A stretch of DNA of 64,000 nt from Desulfofundulus thermosubterraneus DSM 16057 (GCF_900142025.1 NZ_FQZM01000012.1:1-64000); one strand, 5' to 3'. Shown: positions 41,086 through 51,096, numbered from the stretch's first letter. Notes: generated by a model from the sequence alone, not told the origin. Translations and numbers: made by a program.

Positions 41086-43233
41086 TCACTCCTTTTCCGG
41101 CGCCTTATATACTTTGCAGGGATATCCTCTTAATGTAACGGAACCGGTCGGATAATCCCAAGGAGGAGCGTAATCGGTTATAAGGTTCATGTTTGCATCC
41201 TCGTAGACATGGTCTCCCCATCCGAATTCCACATTTACAACCTTGGGGTGCATACCTGGCTGCACCGAAAGTTTTTGCTTCATCCTGCCTTTGTATGTCT
41301 CGATGTAGATCCAATCACCATCCTGTAGCCCCAATTCTTTTGCAGTTTCCGGGTTCATATAGGTTGTGGGAGCCAGGGACTTCTTCCTCATTGCCTCAAC
41401 ATTCCTGTACCCGGAAAGCATAAAAATCTCGCTCTTGTAGTTAGTCATGATGAGCGGATATTCCTTACTAAGTTCGAAACGGCCCATCAGGGGTTCCTTA
41501 AGGTCTTTAAACCGCGGTAGAGGATCAACATTCGCCTTTTTCAACGCTTCGCAATATATTTCCACTTTTCCGGAAGGAGTACCATAACCTGCCACCTTGT
41601 CGGGATCATATTTGCTTTTTCCATGAAGATACTTTACTTCATCCCGAAACTGCTTCCAGATTAACCCGAGGGGTTTCAACATATAATCCAATGCCTGTTC
41701 TTCATTCTCCCAGAAATAACGCTCCAGGCCGACTCTCTTGGCGAGCTCATTTATGATTTTCATGTCCGACCAGGCTTCACCCGGAGGATCCACCACCTTG
41801 CAATTGGCTCTGATGTTTGCGAACCAGGCTGGCCAATACGCTATACTGTCATGTTCGTGCAGAAAGGCAGCCGGCAGGACAATATCGGCGATCCTCGTGG
41901 TAGCTGTATGGAACAGCTCCGACACAACCAGCAGTTCGAACTTTCTGAAAGCCGCCTCCGTCGCTTTTGAGTCGGGATAGGTGAGAAGAGGATTTGTGAC
42001 AAAAGCAAGCCCAACCTTCGGCAGGTATGGCTTTTCCTCCAACAGGGCATGCACCAGTGCCTGCGTAGGTACGTACCCAAATCTTGAAGCAAGACCGAAA
42101 TCCGGCCCACAAATGGTCCTCTCGGGTGACCTCGGATATTCCCGCAGTCTGTCTTTCAAATCACCAAGCATGAATGAACCCGGCGGATGGTATTTCGGCG
42201 GCACAAGTTCTACATGGCCTCCTGAAGGGGTGTTTACGTTGCCGGTTATACCTCTTAAGATGCAGATCGCCCGCAAAGTTTGAAACGCCTGTACACTACC
42301 TTCCAGGGCATTGCCGGTTCCTATAATTCCGGGCTTATTAGTGGCGTAGAGTCTTGCCACCTGTTGGATAGTCTCTTTGGGCACCCATGTGAGTTCTTCT
42401 ACCTCATCGAGAGTGAACGTCGCGACTTCTTTGCAGAGTTCATCAAAGCCGACCGTCCAGTTCTCGATATACTCCCGGTCATAGAGATTTTCTTCTATTA
42501 TGACCTTTATCATGCCCATGGCCAGTATACCGTCACTATTGGGCCTGGGCCTGATCCAGTAGTCTGCATCAGAAGCGCGCATTCCCTTCTCAGGCCATAT
42601 CTCTATGTTCTTGGGATCGACGACGACCAGTTTGGTATCCCCGCTTACCAGGGCTCTGTTGAAGTCGTAGCGTCCTATGTTGGAAAAAGTCCCACCCGTA
42701 TGAGCTGGATTCGCACCCCAAATCACTATGACCTTCGGATTACTATCCATTCTTGCCATGATGTAGCGGGAACCGAAGGTATATCTTAAGGCTTCGGTGT
42801 TTTGCACACCGCAATAGTTGCCTGGAGTGATAACGTTCGGTGTGCCAAAGGCTGTAGCAAATCTCTGCGCAAAAGCAAACTCCATTCCTTTTGGCTCTCC
42901 AAGGATCAGCACAACCCTTTCTGGTCCATATTTCTCTTTAACTTCAAGCAGCTTGGCAGCGATTGTATCAAGGGCTTCATCCCAGGAAATCTCTTCCCAC
43001 TTGCCTTCCCCTTTAGCACCTTTCCTTTTTAAGGGCTTCTTGAGGCGGTCGGGACTGTTTACAGTTCCAATCAGATGATCCGCACCTTTCTGCACCGAGC
43101 ACATATGAACCGGAAAACCGGATCCTCCAGCTGCCTTGACTTCCACAACTTTTCCATCCTCAACAATAACCTTGAGGGCGCAGTGATTCGGACAAATATG
43201 GCAAAATGTGACATGCTCTTTGCGCAAAGCCAT
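41086..43233 (-). CDS. Molybdopterin (Mo/W-bisPGD) oxidoreductase catalytic subunit, substrate unknown
   Basis: 715 residues from ATG 43233 (GGGGGAT 9 bases upstream). An N-terminal [4Fe-4S] site CHICPNHCALKV...MCSVQKG leads into the DMSO-reductase-family core: AFGTPNVITPGNYCGVQNTE (Cys as likely metal ligand), VIWGANPAHTGG, VVVDPKNIEIWPEKG and the C-terminal molydopterin-dinucleotide domain (TAKELGLQDGDWIYIETYKG). The length fits formate dehydrogenase, polysulfide/thiosulfate reductase and acetylene hydratase relatives, but no subfamily motif decides. It works with the two electron-transfer subunits downstream. Confidence 0.82.
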   Translation of the reverse strand: MALRKEHVTFCHICPNHCALKVIVEDGKVVEVKAAGGSGFPVHMCSVQKGADHLIGTVNSPDRLKKPLKRKGAKGEGKWEEISWDEALDTIAAKLLEVKEKYGPERVVLILGEPKGMEFAFAQRFATAFGTPNVITPGNYCGVQNTEALRYTFGSRYIMARMDSNPKVIVIWGANPAHTGGTFSNIGRYDFNRALVSGDTKLVVVDPKNIEIWPEKGMRASDADYWIRPRPNSDGILAMGMIKVIIEENLYDREYIENWTVGFDELCKEVATFTLDEVEELTWVPKETIQQVARLYATNKPGIIGTGNALEGSVQAFQTLRAICILRGITGNVNTPSGGHVELVPPKYHPPGSFMLGDLKDRLREYPRSPERTICGPDFGLASRFGYVPTQALVHALLEEKPYLPKVGLAFVTNPLLTYPDSKATEAAFRKFELLVVSELFHTATTRIADIVLPAAFLHEHDSIAYWPAWFANIRANCKVVDPPGEAWSDMKIINELAKRVGLERYFWENEEQALDYMLKPLGLIWKQFRDEVKYLHGKSKYDPDKVAGYGTPSGKVEIYCEALKKANVDPLPRFKDLKEPLMGRFELSKEYPLIMTNYKSEIFMLSGYRNVEAMRKKSLAPTTYMNPETAKELGLQDGDWIYIETYKGRMKQKLSVQPGMHPKVVNVEFGWGDHVYEDANMNLITDYAPPWDYPTGSVTLRGYPCKVYKAPEKE

Positions 43234-43486
43234 CTTCAATATCCCCCTTTTTTTGCTCGTATTCTTCTGATACCTCTAATTGATCATTCAAATGGGTAAT
43301 TCCTAACTATCTCCAACTTCCAATTACCGTTGATGGCATAAACAGAACACGTAGCTCTTTTTAAATTTTGGAAATGTGCTCCAGCAGCCGTCTTTGATAT
43401 GGATCCTCCAGCCTTGTTTTCAGGGAACCGGGAAAGGGCCTTGCTTCATTTATAGCTGTTGATATGGAGAAAAATAGTTGACAATT

Positions 43487-43503
43487 AACCGTTAACAACG
43501 GTT
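43487..43503. promoter_or_regulatory. Small palindrome, possible operator
   Basis: AACCGTT-AAC-AACGGTT lies in the 282-base gap between the DUF169 gene and the oxidoreductase gene (43234-43515). It overlaps a TTGACA on the plus strand (43478-43483), although no plus-strand gene follows. On the minus strand it is about 250 bases before the oxidoreductase start. Function unknown. Confidence 0.4.
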
Positions 43504-43515
43504 CAAGGTAATCAT

Positions 43516-44337
43516 TCAGATACTCCTTTTTTCCTTTGGATAAAATCCTTTGCCCCTGATCACGTCCTTGATCCTGCCTTGCACCTCCCAGTCCAGGTGG
43601 ACCCAGGTCAGGGGGTATCGTATCATGCCGGCATGAGTAAACTCCAGCCCGGCAACGATATCCTCGACGCAAGCCGCAGGGATCGCGAAGGCCAGGCCGT
43701 CATCGGAGGGCCAACTTAGCATCCTCGCTCCATTGCAGGGCAGGGCTATGCTGGGTTTTTGGGACATCACCGGCAGCGGGATCAGGTCGGCACAACCCCC
43801 GGCCTCTCCGTTCGAGCTGAACTCAAGGCGCACACCCTTGTTGTAGTTGTAGGCATGAATCAAGCGGTAAATTTGGGCAGTATTGCCAAAGATGATTACT
43901 ACGTCAGGCATCACCGGCATCTTCTCAAGCGGTGCCACCAGGATGCCGGAATAGCTGCCCACCTCGAAGCGAGGCGTGGTGGCAAAATTTCTTTCCGCAA
44001 CCTCCTCGTTGATAAAATAGGATCTTACATAGCCGTGCATATACTCGACCGGCAACTCTTCAAAACCTAGGACCCAGGAGCCGTACATGCACATGGAGGC
44101 CGTTTCCTTTGTTCCCCCCAATACTCGGCCCAGGTAACGCGCCTGGCCGATTAACTGACAGACCGTCAGGTTTTTGCCTTCGACCATTCTCACCGTCCGG
44201 CCGTTCTTTTCTTTTACCCTCTTGAGTTCTTCCGGGTCCTTGTAAAGCTTGACGGCCACGGGAAAACTTGTGGGCCTGAGCAAACGATCGAAACGTTCCG
44301 CCAGGTATTCAAGCCTTGATACACTTAATTCGGACAC
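43516..44337 (-). CDS. DUF169 family protein
   Basis: 273 residues. The pattern RPTSFPVAVKLYKDPEELKR, LTVCQLIGQARYLGR, then CADLIPLPVMSQKPSIALPC and GARMLSWPSDDGLAFAIP is that of DUF169, proteins found beside molybdoenzymes and CoA-metabolism genes. Several conserved Cys (CQLIGQA, CMYGSW, GGCADL, LPCNGAR) could bind a cofactor. Function unknown. First gene of the oxidoreductase group, ATG start with GGAGGTATC upstream. Confidence 0.8.
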   Translation of the reverse strand: MSELSVSRLEYLAERFDRLLRPTSFPVAVKLYKDPEELKRVKEKNGRTVRMVEGKNLTVCQLIGQARYLGRVLGGTKETASMCMYGSWVLGFEELPVEYMHGYVRSYFINEEVAERNFATTPRFEVGSYSGILVAPLEKMPVMPDVVIIFGNTAQIYRLIHAYNYNKGVRLEFSSNGEAGGCADLIPLPVMSQKPSIALPCNGARMLSWPSDDGLAFAIPAACVEDIVAGLEFTHAGMIRYPLTWVHLDWEVQGRIKDVIRGKGFYPKEKRSI

Positions 44338-44502
44338 TATTGATACCTCCTTCTTAATCTCTGCAGGTTTTAAAGCCTAAAAACTCAAAAACGCTTCCTG
44401 CCCACTGTATTTTTTAAGCGAACAACTTCAAAAACTTATGTTTGGTAAGCGGAAGCAGAATATTCGTACCTATCCTTTGCATTATGCCTCGCAATCATAT
44501 TT

Positions 44503-44546
44503 CCAAGGGTCGGGTCGAAGGGATCACCCTTCGACCCGACCCTTGG
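44503..44546. repeat. 20-bp perfect hairpin
   Basis: CCAAGGGTCGGGTCGAAGGG (44503-44522), loop ATCA, then the exact reverse complement (44527-44546). It lies just after the small membrane protein gene of the symporter operon and before the DUF169 gene. No U-run follows on either strand, but a stem this strong may end or protect the upstream mRNA. Confidence 0.9.
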
Positions 44547-44556
44547 CCGGACAAGG

Positions 44557-44775
44557 TTATCTACATCCCCTTTCTTTCTTGACTTCCAAAGCACGGACCC
44601 AGTAAACATACACTATGGCTACCAGTAAAGAAAACAGGTTTAATACCATTAAAGCCCAATTTATTGCCGGTATGTGTAAAAATACACTAGAACTCTGGAG
44701 GAAGAAAAAGGTCAAAAACATGACAATGATCAAAAGGAACGAACAAATAAACATTGGACTGCGCAGTATTTTCAT
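44557..44775 (-). CDS. Small two-helix membrane protein, symporter partner
   Basis: 72 residues. Two hydrophobic helices (about 8-27 and 38-62: FICSFLLIIVMFLTFFFLQ; WALMVLNLFSLLVAIVYVYW) end in a basic tail LEVKKERGCR. It starts 24 bases after the sodium/solute symporter gene. Small membrane proteins often accompany SSS symporters (compare DUF485 or DUF4212). This one is not clearly in either family. Confidence 0.7.
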   Translation of the reverse strand: MKILRSPMFICSFLLIIVMFLTFFFLQSSSVFLHIPAINWALMVLNLFSLLVAIVYVYWVRALEVKKERGCR

Positions 44776-44799
44776 GGTTTACCCCCCCACCTTTCCAAG

Positions 44800-46245
44800 C
44801 TATACTGCTACATTATCCCGGATTTCAGCCACGAGTTGAGCAATTTCCCTAGGCGGCGGCGCAGTAATAAGGCTTACACCCACTGTTAAAGCCAGGGATA
44901 ACAAGGCAGCCGGTATCGTTGCTGCAAAAAGAGGCATAAGTTTCCCCAAGTGCAATACTACGTAGAGAATGAATCCCCCAAGCATGCCAGCAATGCCGCC
45001 AGCCGCGGTAGCCCGCTCCCACCATAAACCAAGCCAAAGCGGGAAGAAGAAGGTTGATCCTACCACACCGGTCAACAAGCCGACAAGGACACCAATTAGG
45101 CCGGGTGGGTTCAGGGCAATGAGGATAGCCAGACCACCCAGTACTACACATGCTAGCTTACCGACTAAGACTGTTTCCTTCTCGCTTGCATCTTTTTTGA
45201 TAAAGTTCTTATATAAATCGTTTGCCACATTGGCTCCGATGACCAGCAACATAGTAGCCACTGTAGCCTGAACAGCAGCCATGATCCCCGCCAGCATTAT
45301 ACCGGCCACAGCCGGGTTAAAATAACGTTCAATCATATAAAGAATCAGGTTGTCCGGATCCTTCAGGGCGGGGAAAAAAATCTTACCTGCCGGAATAATG
45401 GTCATATAACCAAAGAAAACGAAAATAGCATACAAGGCAATCGCAACTACGAAAGAGAGACGTCCAATGTGAGGGGTGCGGGCAGTGAGCTGTCTTTGTA
45501 CCACATGGGGACTTGCCCCCATGAATAAGAATATTGATAAAAACAAACCGATACTAGATATTACAGGCATTTTCTGGCTAATGGTCGCAAAATTCGGCGC
45601 TGCATCCACCGCTTCCTTGAACAGGTTGCCGGGCCCACTCATGGTTACCAGGATAATAAAGGCCAAACCACCCATACAAAAGGCTTTTACAATACCCTGG
45701 ATAAACTCGGTCCAGGTTACGGCGTACATGCCCCCGATGGCCACATACAGGATAAATACCGTGCCGATAAAAACTACTCCAAAGGTGTAAGGTATGCCCA
45801 GGACCATCTCAAGAATCAGGGCTCCCCCTTTCAGTTGGGGGATAAGGTAAAGGAAGAAAAACGTAATGGTGAGCACTGCCGTAATTAGCCGTGCGACCGG
45901 ACCATACCTTACCCCGAAAACGTCAGCAAGCGAAAAACGGCCCATTCTTTGCAGCGGTGCTGCAAAACCGAACATGGCAAAAGCATAACCTGCCGAAGCA
46001 GCAGCAATGATGATCAGGCTCACCGGCATACCATAAACATAACCAAGGGCAATAAAGCCCATGTAGGAAGCCGCACTGGCAACGGCAGAAAAGATACCAG
46101 TTCCATTAACAATTGCACCAATTGAACGTTCGGCTACCCAAAACTGACCCTGATTTTCGCTTTTTTTCCGGTAATAATAGCCGATCACAACCAGGGCTGC
46201 ATTGTAAATAATTAGCATTATCAGTTCAATGGTTTTGATTTCCAT
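44800..46245 (-). CDS. Sodium:solute symporter (SSS family)
   Basis: 481 residues from ATG 46245, with GGGGGTAA upstream. About 13 membrane helices. The SSS core is visible in SIGAIVNGTGIFSAVASAAS, YVAIGGMYAVTWTEFIQGIV and ASPHVVQRQLTARTP. It presumably imports the organic acid activated by the adjacent CoA ligase. The substrate is not readable from sequence. Confidence 0.9.
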   Translation of the reverse strand: MEIKTIELIMLIIYNAALVVIGYYYRKKSENQGQFWVAERSIGAIVNGTGIFSAVASAASYMGFIALGYVYGMPVSLIIIAAASAGYAFAMFGFAAPLQRMGRFSLADVFGVRYGPVARLITAVLTITFFFLYLIPQLKGGALILEMVLGIPYTFGVVFIGTVFILYVAIGGMYAVTWTEFIQGIVKAFCMGGLAFIILVTMSGPGNLFKEAVDAAPNFATISQKMPVISSIGLFLSIFLFMGASPHVVQRQLTARTPHIGRLSFVVAIALYAIFVFFGYMTIIPAGKIFFPALKDPDNLILYMIERYFNPAVAGIMLAGIMAAVQATVATMLLVIGANVANDLYKNFIKKDASEKETVLVGKLACVVLGGLAILIALNPPGLIGVLVGLLTGVVGSTFFFPLWLGLWWERATAAGGIAGMLGGFILYVVLHLGKLMPLFAATIPAALLSLALTVGVSLITAPPPREIAQLVAEIRDNVAV

Positions 46246-46470
46246 AATATTACCCCCATATCCCAATTAATTACGAAAATTCGCCACTCTAATCCCTAGA
46301 AAGAATTATTGGATTTAACAAACCCGGCAATTTTCTTTGTTTATGGTTTAACACCTCCTCCCGTACAGTTAATTATTTAATTTTTTTGAATGCTTTGAAT
46401 TCGCCATAACTGAGCCCGGCTATCCGCACTAATACGATGCGGATATACGTTTGCTGATTTTTTAAACTTT

Positions 46471-48108
46471 CTAAAGATTATTTTGCTTTTCCTCCCTTTC
46501 CCTGAGAACGTTTCTTTGTATTTTTCCGGTAGTAGTTCTGGGTAATTCGTCCGGTCTAGCAAACACTATTTTTCGTGGATACTTGTAATCTTCGATTTTC
46601 TCCTTGACAAATGAGCGCAACTCATTTTCCAGTTCCGGCGAAGGATCAAAACCTTCATTGAGCACGACAAAAGCTTTAATGATCGAGCCACGAACGGGAT
46701 CGGGACTGGGCACAACGGCCGACTCCAATACTGCAGGATGCTGGTTGAGGGCATTTTCAACTTCCCCGCAGGGAATTTTGTAGCCGGACGTCACGATAAT
46801 GTCATCGGTCCTGCTCAAGTACCAGAAGAAGCCGTCTTCATCCTGGTACATGTACAACCCCGGTCTGTTCCAGCCCTGCCAGACAGCATTTACCTGCTTT
46901 TCTGGCTTGTTCCAGTAAACCTGGCCGCAGGGTCCCTTAACCAGCAGTTCTCCCGGCTTACCCCTCGGTAGCTCGGAGAAGTCCTCCCCAACCACTTTGT
47001 TCGCAAAACCGGGCACCGTTGTACCAAGGGATCCGATTTTTTCTTCCGGCATTCCCTCATATGTGGATAACCAGTACATCAAGTCGCCTGAACCAAGGCT
47101 ATTGATGATCTCAACATTATAGCGCTTTTTCCATTCCTTGTAAGTCTTTGCATTAAGAGGTTCACCAGCACTCTGGCACAGGCGGACGGTTTTCATGCAT
47201 TCCTCATGAGGTTCGGAAACGTTTAACATCATATTAAAAGCTGTTGGAACGCAAAATAACATCGTAATACCATGGCTTTTGATTGTATGGAACATTTCTT
47301 CAGGTTCAAAACGCTCAATAATGGATATAGAGGCTCCAAAGCGCCAGGGGTAGAAAGTGAAATTCACCGAACCGAAAGCAAAGCTGAAATATGGATGGCC
47401 GCCTAAAATATCGTCTTCTTTAATTTGTAAAACATATCTGCCGTGCGTATCAGTAGCAGCCAGGATGTCATGAACGGTAGAAATGATCCCTTTTGGACGG
47501 CCGGTAGTACCTGAACTGTAAATAAGCCTTCCCACATGATCCAAGGTTGTGGAAGCCGATGGGGCGGTATCACTCTGTTCCCTGATTAACTCCTCAAACG
47601 CTACACAGTTGGAAGCGTCAGCCTTGCCACCGTAAACAATCTTCTTTAGAGAAGGAAGGTCTGCCTTTTCTATTTCGTTAAGACAAGCCACACTGCAAAT
47701 GATGGCCTTGGCCCCGGAATCAGTAGCCCTGTAGATGATCTCATCATATTTGACCAGGTGATTAACCAGTACAGGAATTGCCCCTATTTTCCAGCAGGCC
47801 ATGTTGGCAATAAGCCATTCCGGGCAGTTGGTACCCATTAACATTATCCGGTCAAATTCACCCAAACCGATGCTTCTTAATCCATTGGCAAGCCTGTTTA
47901 CCTGCACCCACAACTGCCGGTAGGTTATTTTGGTGTCTCTGTAATAGATGGCCACTTTGTCCGGGTATCGGGCAGCGCTACGACCCACCAGGTAGTCGGC
48001 AAGGTTAATGTTATAGGGATACCTGATTAGTTCAGGGAGGGTAAATATTTTTTCGGGAAGGTAATCCGACGGACCAATTACGTTATCCGGAAGAATAACC
48101 TTTCTCAT
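46471..48108 (-). CDS. AMP-forming carboxylate-CoA ligase (benzoate-CoA ligase-like)
   Basis: 545 residues from ATG 48108 (GAGGTGATT upstream). Adenylation motifs: RLIYSSGTTGRPKGIISTVH (P-loop), INSLGSGDLMYW in place of the usual YGxTE, GFFWYLSRTDDIIVTSGYKI, and the catalytic Lys in PRTTTGKIQRNVL. Overall layout resembles benzoate/aminobenzoate-CoA ligases. It probably activates the acid imported by the symporter. The 220-base gap to the symporter gene (46246-46470) shows nothing further. Confidence 0.87.
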   Translation of the reverse strand: MRKVILPDNVIGPSDYLPEKIFTLPELIRYPYNINLADYLVGRSAARYPDKVAIYYRDTKITYRQLWVQVNRLANGLRSIGLGEFDRIMLMGTNCPEWLIANMACWKIGAIPVLVNHLVKYDEIIYRATDSGAKAIICSVACLNEIEKADLPSLKKIVYGGKADASNCVAFEELIREQSDTAPSASTTLDHVGRLIYSSGTTGRPKGIISTVHDILAATDTHGRYVLQIKEDDILGGHPYFSFAFGSVNFTFYPWRFGASISIIERFEPEEMFHTIKSHGITMLFCVPTAFNMMLNVSEPHEECMKTVRLCQSAGEPLNAKTYKEWKKRYNVEIINSLGSGDLMYWLSTYEGMPEEKIGSLGTTVPGFANKVVGEDFSELPRGKPGELLVKGPCGQVYWNKPEKQVNAVWQGWNRPGLYMYQDEDGFFWYLSRTDDIIVTSGYKIPCGEVENALNQHPAVLESAVVPSPDPVRGSIIKAFVVLNEGFDPSPELENELRSFVKEKIEDYKYPRKIVFARPDELPRTTTGKIQRNVLREREEKQNNL

Positions 48109-48173
48109 ACAGGAAATCACCTCACATGTTTCTACATAAGCCAAAGTTAAATTATGGATCAACTCCTCCTATA

Positions 48174-49388
48174 TCAAACCCTGACCAGTGCGGCATCACC
48201 CTGAGCCAGCCCGCCACAGATGGCCGCCACGCCTAAACCGCCGCCGCGGCGCCGCAATTCATAGATCAAAGTGCCGATCAAACGCGCCCCGCTGGCGGTA
48301 TTGGGATGCCCGATGGCAATGGCACCGCCGTTTACATTAACCTTCTTTTTGAGCTCTTCATATTTTTTCATATCCCCGTTGGCCAGCATCTTGGTGCTGG
48401 TCAAAGTGACTGCCGCAAAAGCTTCGTTAATTTCAAATAAATTGATGTCCTCAAGGCCGTAACCCGTCTTCTGAAGTAACTTTTGGATGGCAATGGCCGG
48501 AGCTTCTGAGAGCAACCTCGGTTTGGTGGCAATGGAAACCATGCCGACAATAGCACCCAGGGGCTCCAGGCCAAGCTCTCTGGCTTTTTTTCTGGTGGTA
48601 AGGAGAAGCGCCGTCGACCCGTCGTTTAGACCCGGGGCATTGCCCGCCGTACAGGTGGGACTGCCGTAAATGGGCTTTAAGGCCGCAAGTTTTTCCATGG
48701 TTGTATCAGGCCTGTACTGTTCGTCTATATTCAGGACGCTTACGCCGTTCTTCTGCGGCACTTCCAGGGCCATCATTTCATCGAGAAATTTTCCTGCGGC
48801 GTAAGCATGGCCGTATTTAACATGGCTGCTGACCGCCCATTCATCCTGCTGGAAACGGTCTATACCATGCATTAAGGCAACTTCTCCCGCATCCTTGGCC
48901 ACCGGTGCATAGTCTTTATAACCCAATTCCAGCAGGGGATCCTCTATGGTTAGATGGCCCATTTTTTTGGAATGAAAACGCTGGTTGCGCAGTAAAAAGG
49001 GCACCGTACTAAAGCTGGTCACCCCTCCGGCCAGAATTACCTCCCCCTCGCCGGCCCGGATGGTCCGGCAACCGAAATTGACTGCCGACATGGCGGAAAC
49101 ACAGGCCTTGTCCAGCGAACAGGAAGGTGTTTCGGGGGGCAAACCCGCCTTCAGCAATGCCTGCCTGGCCACCACCGGGGTGTAGGGATCCTTGCAACAG
49201 GTGGTATCGCCCACCCCCCAAAAAATCTCATCAACCACATCACCCGGCAGTTTTACCCGGGCCAGCACTTCCTTCATGACAATAGCGCTCAAGTCATAGC
49301 AATCAATATCCTTTAGAGACCCTCCAAACCGGCCAAAGGGAGTGCGAACCGCACTGACCACCACAATCTCATCATCGCGTAACTTCAA
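48174..49388 (-). CDS. Thiolase (acetyl-CoA C-acyltransferase)
   Basis: 404 residues, TTG start with GGAGGG upstream. Nucleophile region SLDKACVSAMSAVNFG, NEAFAAVTLTSTKM, the His of GHPNTASGARLIG and the second Cys of AAICGGLAQGDA. The last two motifs differ from the textbook GHPIGASG and CIGGGQG but keep the catalytic His and Cys. It cleaves a 3-oxoacyl-CoA with CoA. It starts 17 bases after the SDR gene. Confidence 0.9.
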   Translation of the reverse strand: MKLRDDEIVVVSAVRTPFGRFGGSLKDIDCYDLSAIVMKEVLARVKLPGDVVDEIFWGVGDTTCCKDPYTPVVARQALLKAGLPPETPSCSLDKACVSAMSAVNFGCRTIRAGEGEVILAGGVTSFSTVPFLLRNQRFHSKKMGHLTIEDPLLELGYKDYAPVAKDAGEVALMHGIDRFQQDEWAVSSHVKYGHAYAAGKFLDEMMALEVPQKNGVSVLNIDEQYRPDTTMEKLAALKPIYGSPTCTAGNAPGLNDGSTALLLTTRKKARELGLEPLGAIVGMVSIATKPRLLSEAPAIAIQKLLQKTGYGLEDINLFEINEAFAAVTLTSTKMLANGDMKKYEELKKKVNVNGGAIAIGHPNTASGARLIGTLIYELRRRGGGLGVAAICGGLAQGDAALVRV

Positions 49389-49405
49389 TGTTCACATCCC
49401 TCCAA

Positions 49406-50179
49406 TTAAACGGCCAAGTAGCCGCCGTCCACACACAGTACATGTCCTGTAACATAATCAGAAGCTGGAGAAGCAAGAAACACGGCTGCACCTTTAATGT
49501 CATCCCCGGTGCCAAAGCGGCGCAAGGGAATGTGGCGCAAGAGAATTTCCCCTTTTTCATTAATAACGTGCCTGGACATGTGGGTGGGAAACCATCCGGG
49601 TGCAATGGCATTAACGGTAATCCCGTACTGTGCCCATTTGGCCGCCAGATCACGGGTAAATGAGATAACTGCTCCTTTGCTGGTATGATAGCCTATAGCA
49701 TGCATAATTTCGGGATCCTTGCCTACAAAGCCGCAAATTGAAGTTATGTTAATGATTTTTCCGTACTTCTGACCAATCATCACCTTGCCCGCCTTTTGGC
49801 AGCACAGGAAGGTGCCCGTCACATTGACATCCATGATCTTCTGCCATCTCTCCAGCGGGTAATCTTCTGTTAGCGCACCCCAGGTGACCCCGGCATTATT
49901 AATTAATATATCAAGGCGCCCAAATTCACGCACTGTAAAATCAACCATTGACTGAACGTCTTCCACTTGAGCCACGTCGCATTTTACCGCCAGGGCCTTT
50001 ACACCAAGCCCACGCAGTTTTTCGGCCGTGGCTTCACAACGTTCCAGTTTGCGCGAGGCCACCACCACCGAAGCGCCGGCTTCGGCAAGGGCCATACACA
50101 TTTGCTCACCCAGGCCGATTGAACCACCGGTGACCACCGCCACCCGACCTTCCAGGTTAAACATCTCTCTTACCTGCAC
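49406..50179 (-). CDS. Short-chain dehydrogenase/reductase
   Basis: 257 residues, GTG start with GGGGGATC upstream (an ATG five codons later is possible). Classical SDR: VVTGGSIGLGEQMCMALAEA, NNAGVTWGAL, catalytic Ser in NITSICGFVG and YHTSKGAV (Tyr-x3-Lys). The C-terminus is GHVLCVDGGYLAV. It could oxidise an (R)-3-hydroxyacyl-CoA made by the MaoC hydratase, parallel to the (S)-specific dehydrogenase downstream in the pathway order. Substrate not proven. Confidence 0.87.
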   Translation of the reverse strand: MQVREMFNLEGRVAVVTGGSIGLGEQMCMALAEAGASVVVASRKLERCEATAEKLRGLGVKALAVKCDVAQVEDVQSMVDFTVREFGRLDILINNAGVTWGALTEDYPLERWQKIMDVNVTGTFLCCQKAGKVMIGQKYGKIINITSICGFVGKDPEIMHAIGYHTSKGAVISFTRDLAAKWAQYGITVNAIAPGWFPTHMSRHVINEKGEILLRHIPLRRFGTGDDIKGAAVFLASPASDYVTGHVLCVDGGYLAV

Positions 50180-50198
50180 CAGACGATCCCCCTTGCCT

Positions 50199-51050
50199 TT
50201 ACTTCTTATAGGAGTAAAATCCCTGACCCGTCTTGCGCCCCAATTGCCCGGCCCTCACCATCTGTGCCAATAGCGGTGCCGGACGGTATTTATCACCCAG
50301 TTCCCGATTTAAACACTCCATCACGTGCAGGAGCACATCGGCTCCGGCCATGTCGATCAGTTCCAACGGCCCCATTGGGAAGTTGGTGCAAACCTTCATG
50401 GCTTTGTCAATCTCCTCTGGTTTGTTGCCATCCATGACACAATAAACAGCTTCATTGAGCATCACGTCCAGGATGCGGCTTACAATAAACCCGGGGTAAT
50501 CAACTGCTTCGGCCGGAATTTTGCCAAGGCTCTTCACGAATTCAATACCTGTTGCTACCGCCTCATCTGAAGAGAGCCGGGCACGAATAACCTCGACGCC
50601 CTTCATTAACGGAACAGGATTCATGAAATGCAAACCAATTACTCTTTCGGGTCGCCTGGTAGCAGCAGCAATGGCGGTAATGGGCAGCGAAGAGGTATTT
50701 GAGGCCAGCACAGCATTTTCTGGCACATGTTGATCAATTTTCTTAAAGAGCTCTTTTTTTACCGCCAAGTCTTCAAATACCGCTTCTATAACCAGGTCGA
50801 CATCCTTGACTGCTTCGATCAAATCAGTAGTTTTATGAAGCCTGCCAAGGGCAGCTTTCATATCGTCAGCCGAAATCTTTTTTTTATCAACGAATCGCGC
50901 CAAGCTGTTTTCTATATTTGCCTGTGCTTTTTCCAGCATTTCAACTGAAAGATCATTTAGATATACCTCATAGCCCGAGGACGCACAAACCTGAGCAATA
51001 CCGGCACCCATGGTTCCTGCACCGATAACGGCAACTTTTTTAATCTCCAT
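50199..51050 (-). CDS. 3-hydroxyacyl-CoA (3-hydroxybutyryl-CoA) dehydrogenase
   Basis: 283 residues, full-length Hbd type. NAD site [20 protein letters not shown], active-site region [19 protein letters not shown] with the His, and the C-terminal helical domain [20 protein letters not shown]. It oxidises (S)-3-hydroxyacyl-CoA to 3-oxoacyl-CoA, feeding the thiolase. Confidence 0.94.
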   Translation of the reverse strand: MEIKKVAVIGAGTMGAGIAQVCASSGYEVYLNDLSVEMLEKAQANIENSLARFVDKKKISADDMKAALGRLHKTTDLIEAVKDVDLVIEAVFEDLAVKKELFKKIDQHVPENAVLASNTSSLPITAIAAATRRPERVIGLHFMNPVPLMKGVEVIRARLSSDEAVATGIEFVKSLGKIPAEAVDYPGFIVSRILDVMLNEAVYCVMDGNKPEEIDKAMKVCTNFPMGPLELIDMAGADVLLHVMECLNRELGDKYRPAPLLAQMVRAGQLGRKTGQGFYSYKK

Positions 51051-51096
51051 TAAGGTATCAAAACCCCCTTCTACAAGGTACTCGGGCTAACCCCTT

